Origin: Hypomyces perniciosus
Taxonomy: Eukaryota > Ascomycota > Sordariomycetes > Hypocreales > Hypocreaceae
NCBI GenBank assembly: GCA_008477525.1
Contig: SPDT01000005.1
Location: 3,286,001 to 3,350,000, forward strand
Direction of reading: 5' to 3'
DNA length: 64,000 nucleotides
This document shows positions 1 to 11,672 of this stretch, piece by piece. The notes below the pieces were generated by a model. That model saw only the letters and a program-made list of their open reading frames with translations. It did not search any database and was not told the origin of the DNA. Each line of letters begins with the position of its first letter. Position 1 is the first letter of the stretch. The position numbers were made by a program, and so were the translations under genes.

Positions 1-511
1 TAGCTTTCTAAATTGCATTAATTTCTTTAATCTGCGCGAAGATTTTATAAGCTGCAGTAGACTGCTTGCTGTTATTAAAGGCGGGTGCTTTTATCGGCCT
101 ACTTTAAAGGGAGGAAAAGAGGCCTTCCTGGGTCCCTTTTAGGAAGAGAGAGACGTTGGGTCTTATATTAGAGCCGAAATTAAGTCTAGGGATATCAGTT
201 TCGATGCATTTGTTATCGATATAGCGTTTCTTAGGCGTAAGCGGGAAGACTATAGTCCCTCTTTATCCCAGGAGCGAAAGAGTGCCCTCCTTCTCAAGTC
301 GCTAGACTGCTGCCTGCCCGGCAGCAGTAAGGTTTAGTTATCCCTAGTTCGCTTAGAGTCTAATAGTATTTGCTATCTTTCTCTAAGTGCCTAGGAGGGG
401 CGAGGGAGCGTTATTGAGCTTGTTTTTCTTGATAGCTAGTTAAGAGGTTGTGAATTTTAGTGAGTAGGCACCTAAAAGGTGGGGTACCTATAGGTGTAGG
501 AGGGAAGCTTG
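1..511 (-). mobile_element. 5' end of a Tad-type LINE, little mutated
   Basis: Read on the minus strand, this segment aligns end to end with 25734-26242, the 5' end of the RIP-mutated LINE on the plus strand. Shared landmarks include CAAGCTTCCCTCCTACA at the outer end, GGTGCCTACTCA, and TATCCCTAGACTTA further in. Differences are nearly all C-to-T or G-to-A in the right-hand copy, so this copy is the less damaged one. The element runs out of the window to the left; only the 5' untranslated region and probably the start of ORF1 are present. Family assignment rests on the better-preserved domain order of the right-hand copy. Confidence 0.8.
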
Positions 512-1491
512 ATTAAGGCTAGAGTAGCTACTAACCTAGAGTCTATTATAACTGTATGCTGCGAGGCGATTAAGAACTAGTTATAAGGTGCTTTACTTAG
601 TAAGATAAGCAAGGTAGGTAAGGATGGGCTACTCTATAGCTTGGGGTGTCAGTAGATGAAAGAGGGAAGTTATCGGTTTTGCGTTTTGTTTTGCCAGTGT
701 ATTGAGTTGAGTCAGTACGATTTTCTGAGTTCTAGATTTTCTGTGTGCCCGATACTGCCGGCAATGGAGTCTCTGTAGCACTGATCATGTGTGAGTTTGG
801 AGATTCCCTTAGTGCCGAACTCAATCGCACGATCTATGCCTGATAACCAATCGCTGAAATGGAAGCTCTCTCAAGTGGCAGAGCCTAGAACTTTAACTGC
901 ACAGGGTTAAGCCCTCCTTAATTTTTTCTATCAGGGAGTCGCTTTATCATGGAGCTTAGTTAATGCTGTCTATCACGATTACGTGTAATCAACGCAAGCG
1001 GAAGCCCATGATGGGTGTGAAGGCTGGCCATAGTGCCGAACTCTCAATCGCACTAATATGTTAGACCACTTGAGATGGAAGCTCTTAAATATGGCATGGT
1101 TCCAATATGACAGGCCGCCGGCTGAATTCCCCGTGCGACACGATGACCATCGCACTTCGCACTGTTACTCGCTAGTACTGTGCGAACCTCTAGCTCTACC
1201 ACGTTACGGAGAACGAAGTAATAGTGCTGCTGGTAATCGAAATGGCTGCATCTTGTGATCAGCTTTATCCCGGCCAGACCGAACAGAGATAACAGTGCGG
1301 TCGGTCTGGGTTTTTTTCACGTTAGTTACGCAAGGGCTGAGGTATTCATTCATATATCGGCATGCCACTTCATACAGCTGCACTGTGCGAGAAAAATACC
1401 TGAACTTCGGTTTCCTCTTTATTCCCCTTATACGTCACCAAGGAGGGGATATACTTCCGCATGCGACCCATTGCTCGCGGCGAGCGGCAGA
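512..1491. other. Non-coding or unrecognised stretch
   Basis: No convincing gene. Two short open frames around 1058-1258 and 1295-1498 have no recognisable protein family. The stretch contains a degenerate direct repeat (listed separately). Base composition is ordinary, unlike the AT-rich transposon regions. Confidence 0.4.
810..1112 (+). repeat. Degenerate direct repeat pair
   Basis: Two segments of about 80 bp, roughly 810-890 and 1029-1112, share TAGTGCCGAACTC followed by AATCGCAC and, about 45 bp later, GATGGAAGCTCT-like sequence (the first copy reads AATGGAAGCTCT). The spacing between the shared blocks is similar in both copies. The origin is unknown; it could be an old duplication or part of a dispersed repeat. 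Confidence 0.45.
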
Positions 1492-2934
1492 ATGTTAAGT
1501 AACATCTTAAGTCTAGTAATAGGCACAGAGCCGCCCCCGCTGGGGGTAACACCAAACTTTGACAATCGACCCTATAGCGCACTGCGAACCGCCAATCTTG
1601 TCGTCACTATCGTTTATATGTCCCTTGGCACTATCTTCTTTCTAATTCGGGCATATGTTAGGCTTGTCATTAGCTTAAAGTTTTTTGCTGAGGATTGTAA
1701 ATGCCTGGAATATCTGAAGCTGATGGTTAGACTTTGTGAACCTTATGTGATGCTAATAATAGATATTTATCCTATTTAGGGCTATGTGTAATAGCATGGA
1801 TATGCTGTGTTTGAGGTCGGATTCTTAACTGGATTTTTTGCTAATTAAAACAAGCATTATTCGTCTCGTATCTTACTACAATTTTAATAAATAGGTCCTA
1901 ACTTAAGTCCCATTTTGATATACTAGTACTAGAATAGAGGTTAAATGCTTTATTATAGAGAAGGCTACTATACTTAGGATATAATAGCAGAGGAGTATAT
2001 ACACATATTAAAGGTAAGGCCAATGACCTAATCAACTAAGTATAACTAATACTTCGGTCCAGTAGCTTTACCTCTGTTTAGTCATTTACTGCCCGGCTGC
2101 CTACTTTGTTAAGATAACTGTTTTGCTGATAGTGGCTCGACTATCTAAAGTCTAGGGAAAAGTGACCGAGAGAATCCATATCTTTATAGTGGGCCTCTTA
2201 TTGGCTTATTTGCCGATCCAGATTGCTAAACACCATCCTCTGCATTCCTATTGAGGTATACTGGAACAAGTTTATAGAGAACGCGAGGTATCTTGCTCAG
2301 AAGCAGCTATTTCTTTCCGGCAATTGTCTTGCCATAGTTACCGATCTCGTTATCTTGCTCCTGCTAATACCCTTACTCTGGCCTTTTCGGATATTACTGC
2401 AAAGGAAGATAAAGATCGCAGCAATGCTTGGTGCTGGCGGGGCAGCGGTTTCTGTAACTATCGGCTTACAAGGTCATTTATTTTGAATTAGGCCATGATA
2501 CTATAAGACAATTTATTCTACAAAAAGAATCTTTCCACATAAATTACTCAATTAATTCTCCTAAGTATCTTTATGGTGGTGGATTATTAGTTAAAGTACT
2601 GTGACGCTTATAGATGAACGCCAACAGAACGTTTAAGCTCTCGATTGGCCTCATTTGCGCATGTCTCCCAGCCGTCAACCTCCTTATTGGAGCACGGTCG
2701 GCATTAAAACAGTCTTTATCCTCCCTCTATAGCAGTCATCGGCCGAGCCTTGGAAGGCAATACAGTAGTCCGGCCAGGCAACAATCACGAGACGAAGGCC
2801 CAGCTCAAGGCCCAGCCAATGCTCCTACTACAGGAATGCAGCTGACGGACTTTGAAAGAGAACTTGTAATGTGGACCGGGCAAGTAGAGACCCAGACTAG
2901 TTATAAGTCAGAAAGCAGACAAGAAGCAGTATAA
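1492..2934 (+). pseudogene. Decayed Pth11-type rhodopsin-domain membrane protein
   Basis: Three separated plus-strand blocks match successive parts of the fungal rhodopsin-domain (Pth11-like, seven-helix) family. The first, from ATG 1492, has the typical start PPPLGVTPNF, a first membrane helix and a degraded stretch where a D-D motif is usual (it reads FFAEDCKCLEYLK); a GT donor follows near 1722. The second (2223-2486) has CIPIEVYWNKFI, a VTDLVILLLLIPLLW helix and RRKIKI-like sequence (here QRKIKIAAMLGAGG). The third (2614-2934) has IGLICACLPAVNLLI, the end of the last helix, and a polar tail. The region 1780-2222 has many stops and only weak helix-like sequence, so the middle helices are lost or scrambled. 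Family members sense surface or chemical cues in the plasma membrane; this copy cannot encode a complete protein. Confidence 0.75.
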
Positions 2935-4891
2935 TGAGAAAAGTTGGGGTTTCATTGAACTTGGTACGGCGGCACCTTTTCTGTAAACAGACGAGATCGA
3001 GCACGCAGAGCTGATATGGCTACCGTGAATCCTGCGTTCTCGATATCCAACGAACGGCCGAGGCCCCATGTGGCGGAATACGACATGTCGACGAAGCCCG
3101 TCGTAGCGCCAATTATCTGAAATCTCGAATCGTCGAATCGGATGCGCCAGCATGACAGTAGCTCAATTACTCCGATACCTATATTAAAAAAAAGCCGCGA
3201 TGTGCATAGGCCGCGGCGAAGACCTCGGTACCCAGTGGCCCAGTTAATGGCCAACAACAGTTCCAAAAGAATCAGTGGCTATTATATTCTGCGCCTGGGT
3301 CGACTGCGATCTTCGGGTATAAGCCAGGTAGGAGAACTGTACAATTGCCACCTCCTTCTCTTGCTTTTTAATACCTTGTGACACACGGAAAACGGCCAAG
3401 TTGGCAAAGATGGTGTCTTTCGTTCACATGTAAATTATTGCTAAACTAATCATCAGAAAATGGGAACTGACACCTTGAATCCCTCTAGAGAATCCCTGAC
3501 ATCGGTACGGCCCATAGTTAGGCCCGGAAATCAATGGCCGTTATGGTAGATGGATATGTGCCAACGTTATTCATCCAAATGTTACCCTGTTCAATAACCA
3601 CTATCGCCATCTAAGGCATTCCAGGTTAGTATGATGGTTGACTCCTGTATTCTCAACCCCTCAGTCATAGCAGACACAATTTTGTAGTCTCTGTCAATCC
3701 CTCAGAATGCAAACTCTCCTGTCGGGCTATCCCAGCCGGCGGCATGACTTTGTATCTTTCTTCGACGTATGCAATGCGTCTCCATGGCATCAGAACTCAT
3801 GGATCGTTCACCTCATATACGGAGAGGTCCCCAAACCTAGACATGGTGGTGTTTACTTGACAGACGCTTGCAAACGATTTTCGGATGGGCAAGACAGACC
3901 CTGGCGGACAGGAAAGGCGTCTTTTTCATTGCTGCATAAATCATCACCAGCAACAGCGTCCTGTCAACCGGTTCCTTGGTCGCAAATGTCCAGATGTATG
4001 GATTAAGCACGGACCGGGGATTTACAGCAACAGTGGAGCACTAATACACCAATGACGAAGAGCTTGACAAAGTCGCCGACATGCGTGATGCATTATACTT
4101 CGCCATTTGGTCTTGCAGGCGCTTCAGCCCTAATGTGTTTCATCAAGGAATAACGGGACTTCGTACTACTAATAACAGGGGATAAAGTCACTGCGAAACA
4201 TACGTTTTTCTATCTTGGTCAGAAAAAACTTGGTCGTCGTACTGGTACCTCGACATGAAAATTGTTAAAGCACAAAATAGCATAACTGTTGGAGGTCCAA
4301 CCAAAATTACACTAACCAGAACCCTTGATTACTCTTTGTGACTACTAGCAACAGTTGTGCGTACTCTGACACCATCAATGGTGAGGTTTGGCCAGTTAGG
4401 TATTCCGCCGCGTTTAGCAAATGCCTACTTCGTATATCTCTGCGCCAACAAACATCAATCACAGTCCTCCTTGGCCACCCAATGACGCATGCATCGCAGA
4501 CGTTTCAAGACATTAGTTGCGTCACACCAACAAGCATCCTTTGCCGACGCCAGTAAATCTCCAAGGCATTTATAGGAGATTGAAGCAGCTGCTGGCATGA
4601 GGTGAAAGTATTTATATCCCCTCCTCTGAACACTATGTTTTACTCTTCGCTTTTTACCTTCAACGCCGACTACTTCCTTCATACTTTGAAGATCCGACTT
4701 CTCTCTAAAATCTTGATAATATAGCACCTCTGGCTGTATCTAAACGCCAAACTGATCATTGATGTGTGAGATTCTGAATTTTAACGAGAATGTTTGCTAA
4801 CTGATAGAGCAACACTTTAAATATACGGCGGATAACTTGGATTGCTTTGTTTAATTTTACACTTTGCGTATGGGCCAATGACACGGTTCCT
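2935..4891. other. Stretch without a recognisable gene
   Basis: Several open frames of 70-105 codons occur on both strands (for example minus 2952-3266, plus 3707-4006, plus 4338-4556), but none shows a family motif I recognise and they contradict one another in strand. Base composition resembles the neighbouring broken genes, so this could be decayed coding DNA. Confidence 0.35.
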
Positions 4892-5110
4892 ATGCACCCA
4901 GACGAGTTAAAATCGTGCCGTAGTTACATGAGAAAGAATCCTCGTCCTGGTGGTTATTGTTGTGACTACCAGGACTGCCACAACTGCGGCCTATATGAGC
5001 GCTGCTGCTATAAGCCTGGCAAACGGGGAAGTGATGTAGGAGGCTGTAATTTTGGAGTTAAATGGCTTTCCACAAGGCATGTGCTTCTAGCTAGGATCCC
5101 CGAATATTAG
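4892..5110 (+). CDS. Possible small cysteine-rich protein
   Basis: From ATG 4892 a 72-residue frame contains eight cysteines between residues 9 and 52, in the pattern C9, C23-C24, C29, C32, C38-C39, C52, within a basic, glycine-containing core (NPRPGGYCCDYQDC; CCYKPGKRG). There is no ATG further upstream in frame before a stop at 4805-4807, and no clear signal peptide is attached, although the upstream frame encodes a short hydrophobic stretch (IALFNFTLCVW) that might come from a lost first exon. I do not recognise the family. It could be a fragment of a secreted cysteine-rich protein or a chance frame in a decaying region. Confidence 0.3.
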   Translation: MHPDELKSCRSYMRKNPRPGGYCCDYQDCHNCGLYERCCYKPGKRGSDVGGCNFGVKWLSTRHVLLARIPEY

Positions 5111-7328
5111 CTAGCTTGCTGTCAGGAGACCAGAAGCTCCGGGCCTCTTGGGACCACATGGGCAGGAATGATTATCTAAAGGCATTGACTATCCCGATAG
5201 ATATAGGACTTTAGAGATCAATAAACTGTTGCTGAGACCCTACCTGTTAATTTCGAAATATTTCATGTAATCGGCTTGAACATGTCAGGAAAGCAGGGCA
5301 TTTCTGGACACCTGAAATTCACTCAATTCCTCATGCTTGTTGCCCTTCTTAATTGGCATCTTTCCTAGCTTTTTTATCACTATGGGAGGGCAGCTCAAGA
5401 CCTGCCTCATATCACGTCTGGGTATATTGTTCCCTCACGGTTATAGGAAATACCCTTTTCGTAGACTATAGTCCCTAAAATGCTGTGTCGTCACCCTCCA
5501 CAATGATCTGACCCAGAGGTGGGAGGGCAAGCATCGGGGTCGATTGACAGTGTCGAAATATCATATGCCGTCTATCTGTCGTTCGCCCGTAAACTTTAAT
5601 TCACCCCTCCAGTCCGACAGGCATCAGGGTTGACTTCGTCCGCTGCCGTAGTTACGGAAACGCCAGTTCATATTTGTTTGGGCTCTCTATGCTCCATTTG
5701 TTATAAATTCCTCTGCTTCCCCAGCCTTAATGAGAATGGCCGAACCAATTGTTGGAAGCACCCATTAACGTGCAAACAATTCCCGTGTCTGATGTTATGT
5801 GTGAGTGGAGCGTAGGGCCTGCTTTATCAGGATCCAATTCGTAACTGGCCACGGCCAGCTTCAAGAGTACGTACAGTCCCGGGCGATCCAAAAGTACCAA
5901 TAAAAGGCTCAGATCTGCTAAAGCTCAAGAAGATCGCGGCGCTGTGCTGATTCAATTGACTTCCATATCGCAGCAAACGAGCGCAAAGCCGTACGTGACT
6001 GTTACAAGAAAGAACTGAAAGCTCGTTTCGCAAATAGATCCAGTCTTCACCCTTCGAGACACGGGCTCGTGTAGCCAACGGACTGGGGTCACTGGGCCAG
6101 CAATGTGAGCACTATAGACAGGGATGGCTTGATTCATCGTTTCCAGGACGTCGCAAGCGTCCAAACGAGATGCAAAACTTCTAGGCGGATTTTATGACGG
6201 TTGTCTTTCACAAATTCTTCCTGAATGAATCCGATTTCGAACCTCCTCTCCGGCGGACTCGTCGATCATCTCCTGACGCTCTGCCAAGAGGCTCACGTGG
6301 TTCCTGCTAAGTAGCAAATTCAATCTCGCACAGGCAACGATTGTCTCATCTGGTCGACTCTAACGGGCTATTAATAGGTGGAGGAAGAAATCTTCACTAA
6401 CAGGTAGCGCTGAGACTTCTATAGCAGCCTTCCAGGCGACCTCAACGACACCAAAGACTCTAGAGGCGGTCTTAGCGTGACGGCCTACAGCACCAGAAGG
6501 AATAGCACAATATGACCATTCATGATTCCAACTGGATTCGCGCATCAACTAGGACGCTCGAGTTAATATCGACTTTATGTGGAATCAGGACCTCATAGCG
6601 GCAAACGCAGCGATGGGAGGTGAGCGAGCCTTCTTCGTCTAGTTTACTAATCAACTTCCACAACGACTCGCTCCAAGTATTGTGACAGCGACAGTTCGTT
6701 CAACGGCAAGGCTTTCAAGCCAGGCAAGAATGAAGGCTTAGAAATTCTTTCACTTATCATAATAGCTCTCTCATATTGCATAATACTAGGACTATAATAG
6801 AAAGGACTGCGCTACAAAAACGGTGTGGAGGAAATTTGTTCTTAAATGTTACTCGCCATATTTAATTGGATGTACTATGCAAAGCTATGTCACACCTGAG
6901 GTAAAGGGGTGTGTGGGAAACTTTCACGGGTTAGCCATAGACAAACAACATAAGTATATAAGTATGTTTCAACGATAAACGTGGCAATGTTGTCATTTGC
7001 AAAACGCAGAGTTATGACCCTCTAGTTGTTTAATCGAAAACAACCAACATTTCCAGGATTCAATCGATTTCGATCCAGCACGACGTACCCCTGGCGCGTT
7101 CGCCGAGGACCCATGGATAACTTACAGAACAGGTCGGTGGCCCCGCCCTAACAGAACTGTATCTCCTTCAAGGCATCCACGCTAACAAGAGTAGATGAAT
7201 CTCATAAGTTATCGCAAGGAGCAGGTATAAGATACTTACATCTAGCTGAAAGGAGATAAAGGAAGCTCTCATCAGAGAGAAAGACCCTCCTTCAACTAGC
7301 TGCTCCCCCGTTGTGTCATTCCAGAGTC
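5111..7328. other. Stretch without a recognisable gene; possible minus-strand remnant
   Basis: Minus-strand frames at 5827-6164 and 6360-6548 have protein-like composition (for instance SSWNHEWSYCAIPSGAVGRH) but are cut by stops and frame changes and match no family I can name. The last 300 bases before 7329 are the presumed promoter of the rhodopsin-MFS gene. Confidence 0.35.
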
Positions 7329-9779
7329 ATGGCCCTGGACAGTAACGGGTTCTCTTCGCGCGGTAAAGCCGTATTTATCGGCGTAACAGTATCTTTTGCA
7401 TTGGCTACAATATTTGTTGCTGCAAGACTTGTATGCCGCTTATGCATCCTCCAACGTCGAGCCTGGGACGACTTGGCCATCATACTAGCATGGGTGTGTG
7501 AGCCTGCTACTTCTTAGTTAAGATCGAAGGCTAATAGTACTAAGATTCTCGCCTTTGGCATATCCTTTACTATCGACTTCAGTACCTCAAAGGGTTTAGG
7601 GTACCAGCCAAACCTCATTCCTACTTCCTGGGCTACGCCTCTAATAGCAAGCGACTACGCGGCTTTCATTCTATATAACCCAGCATTAATGGCTACCAAA
7701 ACATCTATCCTCATTTTATATATTAAACTTTCCAAAAATACGCGGGTTTTTATGTATTGGGCCTCATACACGACCCTCCTAGTCGTTAATGTCGCTGGTG
7801 TCATCCTCACATTCTTAACCGCCTTTCGATGCCGCCCTGTATACGTGGCCTATACCCCTCAGACTATGAGTCCCAATTGCATTTCGATCGAGACCATCTA
7901 CCTCTCCTCAGCACCTATCAACATCGCCACAGACCTAGCTATCTTTATCCTTCCTATCCCGATGCTGACGGCCATGAAATTGCCGACGCGGCAGAAGTGT
8001 ATTTTGGTTATAACATTCCTGTTAGGATCCTTTGCGACCGCTGTTGATATTGTGCGTATCTACTACCTCCAGCTAGCAGCCGCAAGCGCAAACGTCGAAA
8101 TGTTGGCAGCTGTCAGTCGAAACTCTGAAAAGCTGGCCACCCACGGGTCTATATATCTGGCGTTCACCTACAATGCAAGCCTAGCCCTGCTGTGGTCCGC
8201 AGTAGAGGTCAATATAGGCATTATCTGCGCCTGTATTCCTGTCTTGCGGCCGTTAATCAAGCGAATATTCCTGGGCAGTATTATTAGCGGCCGTACACAA
8301 TCGGAACCGTCACCAGCCAACTTGGATTTAGGCAATTCTGAAGAACAATGTCGACGGGGGTTACAGGGCGGGATTACACAGAGGCAACAAATCCAGACTC
8401 TAAATGAGAATTCCATGAATTCTGCTAGTTTGACATTCAATACAACAACAGGTCCCGACTGTATGCTTACTTTAAGGGATTCGGAATCTATCAAATACTG
8501 CATTAAAGTCATCATCATCTACACTTTCTGGGGATTTATCGTCTCTCTACTTACTACCCTCAACGGTAAAATCCAAGTCTCGGCCCACCCAACTCTCACC
8601 AAAAACATAAGCTTAACATGTACTATTTATGGAGGCCGCATTTTCGGGTCGTTCCTTGGGCTAGGGATCCTGCGAACTGCCGGATTTAGAACAACCTTTC
8701 TTACGGGTTTAGGTTTACTCTGCGTCGGAACGCTTACATTCTGGCCTTCTGGACAGTTAAAGTCTTATTCTGGCTTCATTTTCTCCAACTTTATTGTCGG
8801 CTTAGGCCTAGCACCAATGTTCATGGCATCGCTCAGCTTTTTAACACTCTGCGGACCGCCTTACCACGCCGAGTTTCGTGTTTGTTTAGGACAGGGAATA
8901 CTAGGAGCTGGAATACTCCTGGGATCCCTACTTATAGATAAAGTCCTATTTCCGAATGTCATCCACACTCAAAGCTTAAGATCTGTGCAATGGACATATC
9001 TCGCTAGTGCCCTTTTTACCGTTATTGTAGCATTCTATTGCTACTATATATCACTCCCAAAAGTCACCGATTTAGACCTACAGGCCCAAGCCGAGCGTCT
9101 AAATATACCCCAAGCATCCTTTGCTGGATTCTCAGTCAAGCGTATTACTCTAACTTGGGCAATTCTATGTATGATGCTTATTAATGGCGTATGGGTATGC
9201 TATACTGCCTTCTTCAATTCCCTGGCTACCAGCGCCGCTTACAGCGCCTCCTCACCCCAAGGTTTATCGACAACTAGCTATTCTTTCATTGGCACTTCAA
9301 TAAACGCACTAGGATTGTGTGCTTTTGCTCTTCTCAGTCTTATTGTGCCCTCACACGTTATTCTACTTGTAGCGTGTGCGGGCTCCATTACATTTTCCGC
9401 ATTGATTGTGGGCCTTGACTTCTCGGCCAATCAAACTATGACCATGTTCCTCATCTTCCGCCTCTTCTCATCACCCGTGGGTCCTTATATTTTTGTCCTC
9501 GGCGTGCGTGGCCGGGGTCGGTGGACTAACATTGTGACCTGCTTGATGACCTGTGCGACTGGCGTGGGTGGTCTCGTGTTCCCATTTATCATGTTGGCCG
9601 TGCTACAGGGCTATGGGGTCAGATCCTCGTTCGGAGTAATAACTGCTTTGTTCAGCGCAATGATTCTTTTACCGCTCTACCTTATCCTGTTTCGCCCCGC
9701 TCGGAACCAGTATAACGTACTTACGAGGCCCCCTCCAACGCTGTATATCGAAACAGAGCTGCAGTCAGAATTGCAGTGA
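7329..9779 (+). CDS. Rhodopsin-domain / MFS transporter fusion protein
   Basis: Two exons (7329-7493 and 7545-9779) give one 799-residue protein. The 51-nt intron 7494-7544 has donor GTGTGTGAG, CTAAT near its end and acceptor AG; splicing is phase 0 and restores the family motif LAW-ILAFGISF. Residues about 20-300 form a fungal Pth11-type rhodopsin domain: RRAWDDLAI after the first helices, YNPALMATKTSIL, CRPV, TDLAIFILPIPML, and the final helix EVNIGIICACIPVLRPLIKR. A polar linker (about 300-370) leads into a major facilitator domain of the fucose/glucose permease type, residues about 372-780, with LNGKIQV after its first helix, FLGLGILRTAGFRTTF, GFIFSNFIVGLGLAPMF, a GQGILGAGILLGSLL helix and a cytoplasmic PARNQY tail. 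The frame has no internal stops, unlike its neighbours. The combination suggests a sensor-transporter (transceptor) in the plasma membrane; that role is inference. Confidence 0.85.
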
Positions 9780-9903
9780 AGGTTGAAATATGTATAGAGG
9801 TTGAAAAGGCTACATCAGCCCAGGAGATAATGAACATCAGTTCCCCAATCTTAGTCTGGAGATCAGGGTCAATAGAAGCAGCTATAACAAATCATTGGTT
9901 GAA

Positions 9904-10375
9904 CTAGCTCCAAGTTTTCACTAAACTGGCCTGCCATATGGTATAGACCACCAGCTCATCAGGGCAGTTTTGAGGGAAGATGTTCGTCCGCATGACTTCG
10001 CCAATCCCCTTCACTGAGACCTGAGCGCTGAAAGAATTTGAGGTATTCCCAGTATTCTGGATACCACTCTGCATCTTCCCAATCGACCGGGTCTGTGATT
10101 TTGCCCTCCTTGACAAGAATATCTCTCAGCGATAAGTTACAATGCGATAGAACAATTCGGTGGTCGGCTCGCAATTGTCGAGCGAGGGCATTACGTATTG
10201 GAGGGGGAATACATTCGAAAAGGCCAGAAAGAAGGTATGCATTGAAGTCATCTTCATTATAGTATGATGAGGCATGGTGAGTCGAGTAAACACGAGTATC
10301 TCTAATCTCTATGCCATCATATCCACCGATCAAGTTGGTGTGCCAAACCTTGGTTAAGTTCTTCATCTGACTCAT
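9904..10375 (-). pseudogene. Truncated APH-type phosphotransferase
   Basis: The minus-strand frame 10375-9959 matches the C-terminal half of the fungal aminoglycoside-phosphotransferase-like kinase family, with IVLSHCNLSLRDILVKEGKI followed by DWEDAEWYPEYWEYLKFF. In the family the catalytic loop is H-G-D-L-x-x-x-N; here the triad reads H-C-N and the downstream Asn is Asp, so the catalytic aspartate is missing. The nucleotide-binding N-terminal lobe is absent. Near 9990 the frame shifts: the expected C-terminal sequence (IFPQNCPDELVVYTIW) continues in another minus frame ending at 9904. The gene is therefore truncated, frameshifted and catalytically dead. Confidence 0.75.
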
Positions 10376-11672
10376 CCTCGTCGGAGGACCTGATTAAGAC
10401 TTGACTCGTATAAAAAAAGCACCGTACTTGTCAGTAAGTAGCAGACTGTCCTACTTTCTTGCATTGTTATAATCACATGATTATGTTTTTAGAGAATATG
10501 CCTGATTACATCTGAGCTAACTAAAACGAACAGAGCTCGCTACTAAACGTGCTAAAGTGACTGCCAATTTTAGACGGCAGTGTGAGGCCGGGGCTAAATA
10601 GGCTCGCATAGTCTTGCATGGGTTTTAGTGGTGATGTCGAGCAACAGTACGAATTACGATAACGAGGTGGTTGCCAGTCACAGAAGTGCGAGCAGCCGAG
10701 AATATGACGATCATCTATCCTTTAATCCTAGGCTGCCAGATGGACTGATTGTTTACCCGGCCGTAGGATTTATGAGTTATTTAGCGCCCAGCTTCTGGCA
10801 CGACCTAAATCTCGATTGGTGTTTCAGTCGTCATCCCGATATACGATAAGATATACGGTCCCACGTTGTTTTTAAGGCGTGCCTACTGCACTCATCTCTA
10901 CAAACTGCCTAGGGTCACTATGTTAATGCCGATGAGGCTGAAGCAAAGGAGTACTTGGCACAGTGTGTGACACAAAGGTCACATCAATATCCTAACTACG
11001 AGTATACGTGCTCACATCATGGTAATGAAAGAAGTAGGACTATGATCAATTCTCTCTTAGCAAGGTCCACTAATACTTCTATCTAATTCTGCTGTTGTTG
11101 CTTACCCGCGGAGATGATTTTAAACAATTTTATACTATATATACAAGCATTACTTCGTACAGGCTCTTTTATCTTGATTGTACGATAGTACGACTAACCA
11201 TCGAGAAGCCATCTACCTACGTGCTGACAAGCTATCATTTTTATTTTATTTATATCTTGCAGCCGTAACGGCAGTTCCGTAGAGGATAGCTGAAGAGAGT
11301 GTACGGAAGCCAGTCGCAGCTAATTGCAAGCCTTGAATGGAAAACTTGGGATTATAAATAGACCGGAGCGGCTGTTAAGAGATCATCAGGCTGACTCTTG
11401 TAGGTGATACCATTCTAGGTTAATACTATCATCCAGGGCAGGCGTATTAGGCATAGTGTATAATATAAAGGTAGGGCTGTTGACACAGCTCAGCTTCACT
11501 AGCATCAGTCTAGTCAATGCCCATGACTACATACTCATTTCAACCCTAACTTATAGTTATCGCTATTACGTGTGCACGCTTTTAGCCGGAATCGCTTGCT
11601 ATTAGATATATTCCAGCTTGGGGCGGACGTTTATGTTACTAGACAACAAAGTTCATCCAGATCTATAGCGTC
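10376..11672. other. Stretch without a recognisable gene
   Basis: The only frame of note is 10628-10849 on the plus strand (about 70 codons, no recognised family). The rest shows stops in all frames and slightly AT-rich sequence around 11100-11270. Confidence 0.35.

Noticed and set aside
2908..3266. Minus-strand frames with membrane-like text after the rhodopsin pseudogene
   Set aside because: Two overlapping minus frames and one plus frame are equally open and none carries a family motif.
7829..8518. Open frames overlapping the rhodopsin-MFS gene (plus 7829-8047, minus 8168-8518)
   Set aside because: They are alternative-frame shadows of a strongly supported coding exon.
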